From assembly GCF_009827595.1 (NCBI RefSeq), contig NZ_WTYT01000006.1:62001-126000 (forward strand): 64,000 nucleotides of DNA, read 5' to 3'. The notes beneath the pieces were generated by a model, which saw only the letters and a list, made by a program, of their open reading frames with translations, was not told the DNA's origin and made no database searches. The position numbers and the translations under genes are program-made. This document shows, piece by piece, positions 15,904-24,477 of the stretch. The DNA is from Altericroceibacterium endophyticum (GTDB lineage Bacteria; Pseudomonadota; Alphaproteobacteria; Sphingomonadales; Sphingomonadaceae). Each line of letters starts with the position of its first letter. Position 1 is the stretch's first letter.

Positions 15904-16803
15904 TCAGCCGAGATCTTCAACCGAAACCCAGCCCGTCGTACCGTAATTGTCCGTAGCTTCGATAAACAAACCTTCACGATTTCCCGTAGGAGTCAATTCA
16001 GTTCCTGCGCGCAAGCTACGCTTCGCAGCACCATCGACTGAAGGCTCAGCGCGCATCACCGTATCGATAGCCACAACCGCAGCGCTCGATGCAGGCGCAA
16101 CCGTACCCGCAGCTGCGCCACCTTGTGCAACCGGGCTCACCTCCAGAGCGCTGCGCTGAGCAATCAGATTGTTGAAGGCCAGGACGAAGGCTTCCGTCAG
16201 CATTTGGCCTTTCTTGCTGTCAGCATAACCCGCAGTCCCGGCGGCGGAGCGCGCCCATTCATTCTCGTCATTCTTGAACTTGATCGTCGACTTCTTGACC
16301 GAGCCGGTGCCCCCGGCGACAGCCATGCCAGAAGCGGGGTCGACGACTTTCAGGCCCGCCGCCACGGTCTTCTTCTTACCGCCCAGGCCGCCAAACATTC
16401 CCAAGGCCGCACCGGCGAAGGGAACACTGCTCAACACCTTACCCGCCGCGCCGGAGCGGATCAGCGCCTCGGTGGCGACGGACTTCCCAATTTCGACACC
16501 CTGATCGACGTCTTCCTGACTGCCGGCGATGGCTGTCACCAGAAAGCGCGCCGGCGTGCTGGCCGAGGGATTATGCGGCGTGAAACAGCCGGATTCTCTG
16601 GCCAGCGCATAGATCAATTCACGCGGGGAGCTGAGATTCCATTCGGTCCAGCCGGCGGCGTCCCCTTCCACAACTGCGATCGTGCCAATCGACTGGTCGC
16701 AATGCGTCAGTTGGGGCGCTGCCCCGCTATCCTTCGCCATGGCAGGCATCGGTGCGGTGGCAATCAGGGCGGCGGCGGCAGGCAATGCAATGAACATCCT
16801 CAT
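15904..16803 (-). CDS. Exported protein with CsgG-like N-terminal region and C-terminal SH3 domain
   Basis: 299 residues from the ATG at 16803, which has GGAG about nine bases upstream; a TTG six bases further up is less likely. The signal peptide ends near APMPAMAKDS. Residues about 35-215 (SIGTIAVVEGD..., LIYALARESGCF, LVTAIAGSQEDVD, YADSKKGQMLTEAFVLAFNN) have the general look of CsgG/curli-assembly-like or holdfast-associated envelope proteins; this assignment is tentative. The last 60 residues form a bacterial SH3-type domain (VMRAEPSVDGAAKRSLRAG, TTGWVSVEDLG) that may bind cell-wall material. It is the most upstream gene of the cluster, 67 bp before the response regulator. Confidence 0.8.
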   Translation of the reverse strand: MRMFIALPAAAALIATAPMPAMAKDSGAAPQLTHCDQSIGTIAVVEGDAAGWTEWNLSSPRELIYALARESGCFTPHNPSASTPARFLVTAIAGSQEDVDQGVEIGKSVATEALIRSGAAGKVLSSVPFAGAALGMFGGLGGKKKTVAAGLKVVDPASGMAVAGGTGSVKKSTIKFKNDENEWARSAAGTAGYADSKKGQMLTEAFVLAFNNLIAQRSALEVSPVAQGGAAAGTVAPASSAAVVAIDTVMRAEPSVDGAAKRSLRAGTELTPTGNREGLFIEATDNYGTTGWVSVEDLG

Positions 16804-16980
16804 GAGCAAACTCTCCTATGCGCGTGAAGTACCGCCGCACATTGGAGGTCATTGGCTCAAACCCACACACACGATGCCTGTCAGAAACATGACAAAGCCC
16901 GTTAGGATGGCAAAAGCGCGAAGGAAGAAAGGCGGGAGAGAGCTAACGACCGGCAGCATACCGGATGCTGGCACGGCCAA

Positions 16981-17766
16981 TCACCCGATTGGCTTGGCAT
17001 TCCCCTGCGCATCGACAGCCGCCATCGTGAAATTGGCCGTTGCCGCGTGGCACCGTTCACCTGTCAGCAAATCTTCCCCCCACATCTCCACACTAACCAC
17101 CAGCGAGCCATTGCCCTGATGGATAATAGCCGAAACGAGTTCAACCATTTGCCCTTCGCGGATCGGTGACTTGAAGGCGATTTCGTCACTGGCGGCCATG
17201 ACGAAAATTTCACGGCTGTGCCGGGTGGCGGCGATAAAGGCGGCCTTGCCCATCATCTTCAGCGCGTCACCACCATAGAGCGTGCCATAGTGGTTGGTTT
17301 GCGGCGGAAAAACCATATCCACCGTCCGCAATTTTCCATCCTGAGGGGGACGATGGCTATCCTCTATCGCAGGCAGCGGCAGCGTGGTGTCCGGTCCCTT
17401 CACTGCCACCAAAGTAAAACGTCCGCGGGTGCACAGACGGCGTTCTCCGCTGATCAGCGCTTCGGCCAGCAGCTCCACCTCAACTTCGACCGAACTGCGC
17501 CCGACCCGGACAAGAGTGGACGTCGCCTCGATCATTTCCCCCGCATAAGCTGCGGCAGTAAAGTCAATCTTTTGCGATGCGGCGGTGACAAAAGGGGCGC
17601 GGCCATGCCGGGTTGCAGCCAGAAAGGCTACCTTGTCCATATGCGCCAGCGCGATTCCGCCAAACAGAGTTCCGTGATGATTGGTGTCACCGGGAAACAC
17701 CATATCGATCAACACAGCCGGCGATGATGCGTGGGACGGCGCCGTCAGTCTGCTATTGGCGGGCAT
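16981..17766 (-). CDS. Acyl-CoA thioesterase with two hotdog domains
   Basis: 261 residues made of two homologous hotdog units (about 15-125 and 145-255). Each unit has the signature DMVFPGDTNHHGTLFGG / DMVFPPQTNHYGTLYGG, then an AATRH motif and a DF/AF substrate-loop pattern. This is the YciA/ACOT arrangement that hydrolyses acyl-CoA to free acid and CoA; tandem copies form a pseudo-oligomer. Start ATG follows AGGAAACAGC. It lies upstream of the SH3/two-component cluster with 177 bp between, so it is probably a separate transcript. Substrate chain length cannot be predicted. Confidence 0.9.
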   Translation of the reverse strand: MPANSRLTAPSHASSPAVLIDMVFPGDTNHHGTLFGGIALAHMDKVAFLAATRHGRAPFVTAASQKIDFTAAAYAGEMIEATSTLVRVGRSSVEVEVELLAEALISGERRLCTRGRFTLVAVKGPDTTLPLPAIEDSHRPPQDGKLRTVDMVFPPQTNHYGTLYGGDALKMMGKAAFIAATRHSREIFVMAASDEIAFKSPIREGQMVELVSAIIHQGNGSLVVSVEMWGEDLLTGERCHAATANFTMAAVDAQGNAKPIG

Positions 17767-17850
17767 GCTGTTTCCTGCTGTAAAAAACGCTGCCCTAACG
17801 TCCGCCGCGATAGCAGGGCAAGGCCCGTTTTCACCACTTTGCGTGAAATT

Positions 17851-19098
17851 TCAGGCGGGAGCTGATGGGCCGCTCGTGCCAGAGAGCAGATCGATCACGC
17901 TCTGAACGCGTTGCCGCTCCTGTGCGCCATCTCCGCCGCGCTCCAGCGCTTCATTGATCATTGCCATACCTTTTAGACACAATGTCATCCGCGCCACTCC
18001 GAAAAAGCTGTCATCCTGAAAATCCGGATGCCGCGACAGACGGTTGAGGAGCCCCTGTCCTTCGTAAATGCGCAAAGCCCTGAGTACCGGCACAAATTCC
18101 GGGTCATGCCGTGCAGCTATGCCCAATTGGCCCATGATCCGCATGAACTGAACGTAGCCGCCGCCGCCAGCCTCCACCGGATCACGGCTGATCATCCCAA
18201 CCAGCATTTCCTGCCAGCTTGACAAGCCAGCATAGTCAGACCGGGCGAATTTTTGTGGCAAGATAGTCAGCAATGCATGCCAGATTGCCGTGCGTATACA
18301 GGCCGAGGTATCGCCAAAGTGATAGACCACTTGTGATGGGGAAATCTGCGCCTCGCGGGCTTCTTGACGCAAGGTCAGGCCACACAAGCCCTTTTCGATG
18401 ATGCGCACAGATAATTGCACGACAAAATCGCGCATCGCTGGCGGCAGTCTGTCGAGCCTGCCTTGCCCCTCCGCGCCCAGATCTTCCGGCTTCCAGAACT
18501 TTTCAATGGCCCAAGCTCCGACCGGATCGGACTTCACGTCCTCCGGCAGGAAAAACCCGTTCAATCCTTCATTCAGCAGCAAAGTGAACAAGGGGTCCTT
18601 GGGCAGGGCCCCGGCATAGGCCTGTTCAGCCAGAATATAGGCCACCAGAGGTTCTGTCAGATGGGACCGTTCCGAACCGAGCAATTCCCCCCAGAAAGCC
18701 TGCTGCAGATCGACCCATTCCGCCAGCAAAGTCGCGGAACCAGGGAATTCGCGCGGTTTATACAGCGCCTCCATACAAACAAGCATTGTGGGCTGGCGGA
18801 TCTGATGGATCAAATAGGCTTGTGCAACACAGGACAGAATATGCGGCCGCATTTCCATGCCGGAATAATACTCAAGCAACGCTTTATGCCGTACCCGCTC
18901 CGTCTCGACCGCATCTTTCAAAGTAGCCAGCAGCAATTGATTTTTGCCGCCAAAATACTGAAAGATCGGCGAGGTGCTCTTTCCGGCATTCTGCGCCAAT
19001 TGGCGAAGCGATAAATTCTCCACACCTTCCTGAACTATCGCATCGCGACAGGAATCAAGCAGTGCCTGCTGCGTGTCGGCATGGTTTTTTTCAGTCAT
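17851..19098 (-). CDS. Tandem TetR-family regulator (two TetR units in one chain)
   Basis: 415 residues, about twice the usual TetR length. Residues about 8-55 form a typical TetR helix-turn-helix (IVQEGVENLSLRQLAQNAGK...IFQYFGGKNQLLLATL). Residues about 225-275 form a second (IIEKGLCGLTLRQEAREAQI...VVYHFGDTSACIRTAI), each followed by a helical ligand-domain-like region. One chain could thus mimic the dimer and contact both operator half-sites, or form a four-headed dimer. The flanking genes are the thioesterase and the TPR-sulfotransferase, both on the same strand. The AT-rich 125 bp upstream of the start would be the place for autoregulation. Confidence 0.85.
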   Translation of the reverse strand: MTEKNHADTQQALLDSCRDAIVQEGVENLSLRQLAQNAGKSTSPIFQYFGGKNQLLLATLKDAVETERVRHKALLEYYSGMEMRPHILSCVAQAYLIHQIRQPTMLVCMEALYKPREFPGSATLLAEWVDLQQAFWGELLGSERSHLTEPLVAYILAEQAYAGALPKDPLFTLLLNEGLNGFFLPEDVKSDPVGAWAIEKFWKPEDLGAEGQGRLDRLPPAMRDFVVQLSVRIIEKGLCGLTLRQEAREAQISPSQVVYHFGDTSACIRTAIWHALLTILPQKFARSDYAGLSSWQEMLVGMISRDPVEAGGGGYVQFMRIMGQLGIAARHDPEFVPVLRALRIYEGQGLLNRLSRHPDFQDDSFFGVARMTLCLKGMAMINEALERGGDGAQERQRVQSVIDLLSGTSGPSAPA

Positions 19099-19223
19099 CA
19101 GGAAACCCCAAAAGGCAGGCGGCGGGATTTAAATGAAACGACATCCGATACCTTTAGCATCTTTATTATATAGCACTAACACAAGTCAATTATCTCGTAA
19201 CTATACAATCTTAGACTTGATAT
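19099..19223. other. AT-rich intergenic stretch, likely promoter region of the tandem TetR gene
   Basis: The 125 bp between the TPR-sulfotransferase stop and the TetR start are clearly richer in A+T than the surroundings, with runs such as TTTATTATATAGC. No gene fits. It presumably holds the minus-strand TetR promoter and the end of the sulfotransferase message is on its other side. No clear operator palindrome was found. Confidence 0.4.
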
Positions 19224-21221
19224 TTATTTCGGCGCGGTTTCCTGGAAATTTACGCCCAATTCCTGCTTGAGCGGCGCCAGCCATGCATCAAAGGGTTTCC
19301 ATGCGGCAACGCCTGACCGATTAATCGGCTGCCGTACCTGCTCTGAACTGGCTGTACGTACGGCGCGATCCGTCTTGTGAAATTCAACGCAGCTTTCTTC
19401 AAAAGGTAGCCCGCAATAATCCAGGATGCGGCGAACCTGCCCCTCCAGATCATCCAGCACATCCTCATGCTGAACCCGCAGAATCCGCCCCTGCGGCAAA
19501 GCACGGTCCCAATGATCCATCAGATCCACATAATCGCTGTAATAACGGCCTATTTCTGTCAGACCGTAGGTAAATTCCTGACCTTGCGCGAAAAGCTGTT
19601 TGAACCCGGAGAAGCAACAATCCATGGGCGCGCGCCGCGCATCGATAATCCTCGCATTGGGCAGGATCAGCTGGATCAGCCCGATATGCCGGAAATTGTT
19701 GGGCATTTTGTCGATGAAGAAGGGCGCGCCCTGCCGGTGGATGCGGGTGTTTTCGATATATTGGCGGCCCATAGCCTGCAGCTGATCTGCAGAGAGTCCA
19801 GCCAGCACGCCGGGATAGCGGGAATTGGCGGATGCCTTGCTGCGCCCACGCAAACGGTGTGCCATTGCCAGAATATCCGGCAATTCCATCGTACCATCCA
19901 CCTGGCTGTGAGATGCCAATATCTGTTCGATCAGGGTCGATCCCGCGCGCGGCAGGCCCAACACAAAAATCGGATCGGCGGCATCATGCCCCTTGCCCGC
20001 CTGTGCGGCAAACAGGTCACTGGTGCAGACCCGCATCTGTGCGTCGAATTCCGCCCGCATCTGATCCGCATCATAGCGTGATTGGCGGCGTTTCAGCGCG
20101 TTCCCTTCGTCATAATAGCGGAAGCTGCGCTCATACTCCCCCGCGTCTTCATGCGCTTTGCCCAACGCAAAATTGAGATGAACCCGGTCCATGAAGGACA
20201 AATCGCCGTGATCGAGCTGGGCATGCATCGCCTCGATTTCGGCGTCGCTGAAACGATAGGTCTTGAGATTGGCCAGTGAATAATAAGCTTCACCCGCCGC
20301 CGGGCGCGCCGCAATTGCAGCCTGATAGGACGCCACGGCGTCCGCCTGTTTGCCATATGTTTTGAGCGCATGTCCGCGCGAAGTCAGCGTTGCCGGATCA
20401 TTGGGCAGACGCTCCAGCACGGCATCGAACAATTCGAAGGCTCGCTCATATTTACCCGTCTGCATACTCTCGATCGCCAATTGCGATTGAAAGGTCACAT
20501 TATCGGGCTGCGCTTCATAAAGCTGTGCGGCCTGATCATAGGCTTCAGCGAATTTCTGCCGGCTGCGCAGGACCTGGATATAATCGAGCCGCAGACGCAG
20601 ATCGTCCGGCTTGAAGGTCAAGGCGCTTTCCAGCAGGAATTCGGCATCATCCAGCACGCCAAAGCGGGAGCCGATTTCAGCCAGCAACCGCATCCCTTCC
20701 ACATCGCGCGGATGCTGCTGCAAATAATAGCGGCACAGATCCTCCGCCTTGGCCAGCCGCCCTTCATGCAGATGGTTGAGCGCCGCGAGCAATTCCCGCG
20801 GGAGTTGCTGAACACGCTTTGCCTGTTCCGCAGCAGCTTCAGCCTGCGGCAGCAAGCCTGCCTGACGCAGCAGGTCGATCTGCCCTTTCCAACTGGCCAG
20901 CAAGGCCGGGTTGAACTGACAAGCACGCGCATAGGCCGCGATCGCCGCATCCCGGTGGCCGCGATCACGCGCCAGATGGCCGCTTTCCTGCCATGCCCGG
21001 CCATATTCGGGCGCAGCATGATGCAGCTCCGCAAGGAGCTGTTCAGCCTTGTCGTAATTTTTGAGAAAGCGCGCGGCGACCGCACCAAGATACAGCGCTT
21101 CGCTGTTTTCTGGCTGCGAAGCGATAATAGCTTCGGCGGTGTGCAATCCGGTTTCGAACTTGCCCTCTTTCAGGGCCTGCTGCGCGTCTTGCAATGATAC
21201 GTTGGTTTCGGGGCTGTTCAT
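19224..21221 (-). CDS. TPR-repeat sulfotransferase
   Basis: 665 residues from the ATG at 21221 (MNSPETNVSL), preceded by AAAGGGCGCAT; the in-frame start 12 codons earlier would run into the hairpin upstream. Residues about 1-390 are TPR repeats. The C-terminal 270 residues form a sulfotransferase domain with the PAPS phosphosulfate-binding loop FVLGLPRAGSTLIEQ (about 420-434) and later FSGFKQLFAQ and YGLPFEESCVEFHKT. It would transfer sulfate from PAPS to a protein, glycan or small molecule. Genes of this type commonly sit next to TonB receptor genes in sphingomonads, as here. No signal peptide is visible. Confidence 0.92.
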   Translation of the reverse strand: MNSPETNVSLQDAQQALKEGKFETGLHTAEAIIASQPENSEALYLGAVAARFLKNYDKAEQLLAELHHAAPEYGRAWQESGHLARDRGHRDAAIAAYARACQFNPALLASWKGQIDLLRQAGLLPQAEAAAEQAKRVQQLPRELLAALNHLHEGRLAKAEDLCRYYLQQHPRDVEGMRLLAEIGSRFGVLDDAEFLLESALTFKPDDLRLRLDYIQVLRSRQKFAEAYDQAAQLYEAQPDNVTFQSQLAIESMQTGKYERAFELFDAVLERLPNDPATLTSRGHALKTYGKQADAVASYQAAIAARPAAGEAYYSLANLKTYRFSDAEIEAMHAQLDHGDLSFMDRVHLNFALGKAHEDAGEYERSFRYYDEGNALKRRQSRYDADQMRAEFDAQMRVCTSDLFAAQAGKGHDAADPIFVLGLPRAGSTLIEQILASHSQVDGTMELPDILAMAHRLRGRSKASANSRYPGVLAGLSADQLQAMGRQYIENTRIHRQGAPFFIDKMPNNFRHIGLIQLILPNARIIDARRAPMDCCFSGFKQLFAQGQEFTYGLTEIGRYYSDYVDLMDHWDRALPQGRILRVQHEDVLDDLEGQVRRILDYCGLPFEESCVEFHKTDRAVRTASSEQVRQPINRSGVAAWKPFDAWLAPLKQELGVNFQETAPK

Positions 21222-21246
21222 ATGCGCCCTTTGCCAAGAAAAGAGT

Positions 21247-21277
21247 GCCGGGGGCAAGCCACTCGCCCGCCCCCGGC
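21247..21277 (-). terminator. Intercistronic intrinsic terminator-like hairpin after the TonB receptor gene
   Basis: A perfect 9-bp stem GCCGGGGGC/GCCCCCGGC (arms 21247-21255 and 21269-21277) is followed on the minus strand by ACTCTTTTC. It lies between the receptor stop (21288) and the sulfotransferase start (21221). It could end most receptor transcripts and let a fraction read into the sulfotransferase gene. Confidence 0.65.
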
Positions 21278-21287
21278 CCTGTTTCGA

Positions 21288-23924
21288 TCAATAATCGAAG
21301 GAAACACGCATACCAACCGTCAGCGGACGGTTTACGGTGATGCGCGGAACATCGAAGTTGAAGCTGCCGGCCACCTGGGCCCGCTTGTCGGTGAGGTTTT
21401 CACCATAGACTTCGAAAGACCACTGATCCTTCTCAACACCTGCAGTCAGGCTGAACGTGGTGTAGCTATCGAGCTTCAGCTTATTGATTTCGATAATGTC
21501 GGTGTATTTGGAGCCCGAATGAACGACCTGCGGCATGATGTGCGCACGCAGATCATTCGACAGATCCCATTCATAACGCACCCGCAGATTGCCCTGGAAT
21601 TCAGGAGCATATGCGAGGGGCGAACCCTTCACCACATCGTCGGTCGGCGTCAGAACTTCCGTGATTTCCGTATCAAGGAAAGAGAACGCACCAGCAACGG
21701 TGAGGCCCGGGACGGCATAAGGCTGGAAGGTCAGATCACCTTCAACGCCCTTGATTTCCGCATTCGCCGCATTGTCCGAGAAGAACAGATTGGTGATCGA
21801 AGGATCGAAAATCGTCGTCTGCAAACGGCTCACATCGACATAGAAGGCACTGCCGTTGAAGCGAAGCTGACGATCAAACAGGCTCGTTTTCCAGCCAAAT
21901 TCGTAATTCTTCACTTCATCCGTGTCGAGCGCGAAGGGAACCTTGTAATCGCCCGGGCCATCTGCACCGCCGGGACGGTTAAGCAGGCCAGGACGGAAAC
22001 CTTCCGAATAGGTGCCGTAGAACAGCAGATCTTCGGTCGGCGTGAAGGTCAGCGTACCCTTGAAGATAACACCGTCGGTCGTCGCCTTGTCCGGGTTTCC
22101 GTAAGGATTGTCAGCACCGTATTTGTCCGACAGGTTGGTACCGCCGCAGCCCGGAATGTTGACCTGGTCTTCAACCGGAACGCCCTTATTGGCACCGAAG
22201 ATCGGCGAATTGAGCTTACAGAATGCCGAGGTTGCTGCGCCTTCAAGGTCAACTTCCACGTCATAATACCGTGCACCACCAGTGATGGTCAGCATGTCAG
22301 GGACGATATCAAAGGCTACTTCGCCGAAAATACCGAACTGCTTGTCAGTACGCTTCACATCGTTGCGGAAGCCGACATTGTCAGGCAGCGGGCCTGCATC
22401 GCTGAAATAGCCCGGCGCTGCATTACCAACCGTGCCGGTTACTTCAGTGTTGGTGAAGGGATAGATATCCGAGAACCCGCGCGTCACGCCATCGTAACCG
22501 CGAACCTGTTCGGATGCGTAATAATAATCGTTACGCTCCTTCAGAACGAGGCTGGAATAGAACCCGCCGACAGTTGCCCGAATGCGTTCTTCCTGCGGCG
22601 TATTCACGCGCAGTTCCTGCGTGAACACAGTGGTGTCCGTATCCGACGTAACCGCCAGATTCGGGGCATAGCAGGTCGGGTCAGCCGGAGCGTTGGCCAC
22701 GTCACCGGGATACACAACGGCCGTATCGCACATGTAATAGGGAATGTACTGACCAACGAAGAGATAATCGGAATAACCGACATTCTGATGCGTTTCACGA
22801 TCGGTATAGGCGCCGGTATAAACGATATCGAGCATCGCCAGACGACCTTCAAGGGTCCAGCTGGTGTTCGAGAAATCATCTTCCAGACGATCGTCGGAAT
22901 AACGCTGAATCTCGAGATTATCGAGATCAAGTTCCGGATCGGCAAAGAACACGCCGTCCGATTCAACGCTTTGACGCGCATGGGCGACAGTCAGGCGCCA
23001 GTCCGGCCCCATTTCCCACAAGGCGCTGGCCCGGAAGCCGGAATATTGCGTGTCATTGAAGTTGTCCTCAACCAGACGCGCATTATCCGCAGCCTGGAAG
23101 GTGACGTCATTGTCGATATAAGCCAGTGATTCAGGGTCGGACTGGAAGCCGGCACGATCACTGTTCACCGGTACACCATTGTAGCGTTCCGTGCCTTCGG
23201 GACGGAAGCGAGCGCTGCCACGCATCGTGCGCTGACCATGGACATTGTCGATATAGCCGCCCTGATCATCAAGGAAGGCCACGCCGCGCAGTGCGAAATT
23301 ATTCGTCACCGGCACGTTCAACATGACTTCGGTCTTGTAGCTGGTTTCACCGCCCTTGGTGAAGGATACGCCAGCCTTTGCCTTGGCATCGAACCCGGCC
23401 AGGCTGGGCTTGTTCGTGATCAGACGGACAACACCGGCCTGCGAACTGGCGCCAAACAGCGTGCCCTGCGGGCCTGCGAGAACTTCGATACGTTCCATAT
23501 CGGCGGCATACACGTCGAGGTTACGGCCCGGCTGCGCCAGCGGCTGCTCGTCGAGATAAAATGCAACGTTGGGGGCAAGACCGGCCACACCGGCCGTGGT
23601 CAGGTTCGGCGTGGTGGATGCCAGGCCGCGAATGTAAATCGTGCTCTGCCCGGGGCCGCTGCCGCCAGCGGTTACGTTGGGAAGCTGGTCCAGATAATCG
23701 TCAAACGTTTCCACGCCCAGCTGATTAAGGCCTTCTTCGCCGATTGCCTGCACCGAGAGCGGCACATCCTGCAGATCTTCGCTGCGCTTGGTTGCCGTCA
23801 CGATGATCGGCTGAATTCCAGTGCGCGCGACTGCGGGTGCGCTTTCCTGTGTCTGGGCTGCGGCAGGCGTAGCAATTGCCACTGCCAGCGCACCAATAGA
23901 TGCACCGGTAATATGCTTAATCAT
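21288..23924 (-). CDS. TonB-dependent outer-membrane receptor
   Basis: 878 residues from the ATG at 23924 (AAGGGAACGCAGA upstream; signal peptide MIKHITGASIG... ending TPAAAQ). A TonB-box-like QPIIVTATKR precedes the plug (LQDVPLSVQAIGEEGLNQLG, YIRGLAS, ERIEVLAGPQGTLFGASSQAG). A large barrel follows, ending in GMRVSFDY with a terminal aromatic. The plug pattern (DVPLSVQAI, GPQGTLFG) is the broad FecA/pesticin-type family common in sphingomonads. The ligand is unknown. The sulfotransferase gene downstream is probably co-regulated. Confidence 0.95.
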   Translation of the reverse strand: MIKHITGASIGALAVAIATPAAAQTQESAPAVARTGIQPIIVTATKRSEDLQDVPLSVQAIGEEGLNQLGVETFDDYLDQLPNVTAGGSGPGQSTIYIRGLASTTPNLTTAGVAGLAPNVAFYLDEQPLAQPGRNLDVYAADMERIEVLAGPQGTLFGASSQAGVVRLITNKPSLAGFDAKAKAGVSFTKGGETSYKTEVMLNVPVTNNFALRGVAFLDDQGGYIDNVHGQRTMRGSARFRPEGTERYNGVPVNSDRAGFQSDPESLAYIDNDVTFQAADNARLVEDNFNDTQYSGFRASALWEMGPDWRLTVAHARQSVESDGVFFADPELDLDNLEIQRYSDDRLEDDFSNTSWTLEGRLAMLDIVYTGAYTDRETHQNVGYSDYLFVGQYIPYYMCDTAVVYPGDVANAPADPTCYAPNLAVTSDTDTTVFTQELRVNTPQEERIRATVGGFYSSLVLKERNDYYYASEQVRGYDGVTRGFSDIYPFTNTEVTGTVGNAAPGYFSDAGPLPDNVGFRNDVKRTDKQFGIFGEVAFDIVPDMLTITGGARYYDVEVDLEGAATSAFCKLNSPIFGANKGVPVEDQVNIPGCGGTNLSDKYGADNPYGNPDKATTDGVIFKGTLTFTPTEDLLFYGTYSEGFRPGLLNRPGGADGPGDYKVPFALDTDEVKNYEFGWKTSLFDRQLRFNGSAFYVDVSRLQTTIFDPSITNLFFSDNAANAEIKGVEGDLTFQPYAVPGLTVAGAFSFLDTEITEVLTPTDDVVKGSPLAYAPEFQGNLRVRYEWDLSNDLRAHIMPQVVHSGSKYTDIIEINKLKLDSYTTFSLTAGVEKDQWSFEVYGENLTDKRAQVAGSFNFDVPRITVNRPLTVGMRVSFDY

Positions 23925-24477
23925 TCTGCGTTCCCTTGTTTTTTCAGTCCACATTTGGAGATGATGCCAGTGCGGCATCGGCGCTCAGAAAAAAGCGAAT
24001 GTCTCATGACTATCGGTCACGAACTGTTCAGCTTCGAGCGCGGGGTGAGCTCTCGTTAGAGAAGGGATCCGCAGATAACCACCACCAACCCCGCTTGCCG
24101 CCGGACGCAAGAAAAATTTGTGGTATAATGGCAACACAGAAAAACCACCATTCACAGCACGAAGCATCCGAATATGGTGCTGCTGAGAAATCCACAGGGG
24201 TGGTGCCAGACAAAGAATGCTCACCCCGATCGACGCAATACATCGCAAGGGCGAAAGGACAGACCAGACAATCCGCTTCGGCCGATATTTGGCGGTTTGC
24301 AGCCGGAATCGGCATATGCCACCCTATCGATTCAGATCCACGTGCACATTACTAAGGGCGCTCGCGATACGCGCACGCCATTGCTTGTTGATCAGCTGCT
24401 ACACGGCAGGTGGTGATATTAAACCCGGAAATTGGCAGTGCATTTGGCAGGAACATCGCCCAACAATCAGACTGCAG
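23925..24477. other. 553-bp intergenic region with no convincing gene
   Basis: This gap separates the glmS stop from the upstream side of the TonB receptor gene. The possible frames have no ribosome-binding site, family motif or plausible composition. It should contain the receptor promoter (near 23930-24060) and the glmS transcript end. A TATAAT at 24124-24129 has no correctly spaced -35 partner. Confidence 0.5.

Noticed and set aside
21222-23129. A 635-codon plus-strand frame opposite the TonB receptor
   Set aside because: The minus-strand receptor has a signal peptide, plug and barrel. The antisense frame has only Arg/Ile-rich mirror sequence.
24124-24129. A perfect TATAAT box on the plus strand in the gap upstream of the receptor gene
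   Set aside because: No -35 element at correct spacing and no plus-strand gene downstream.
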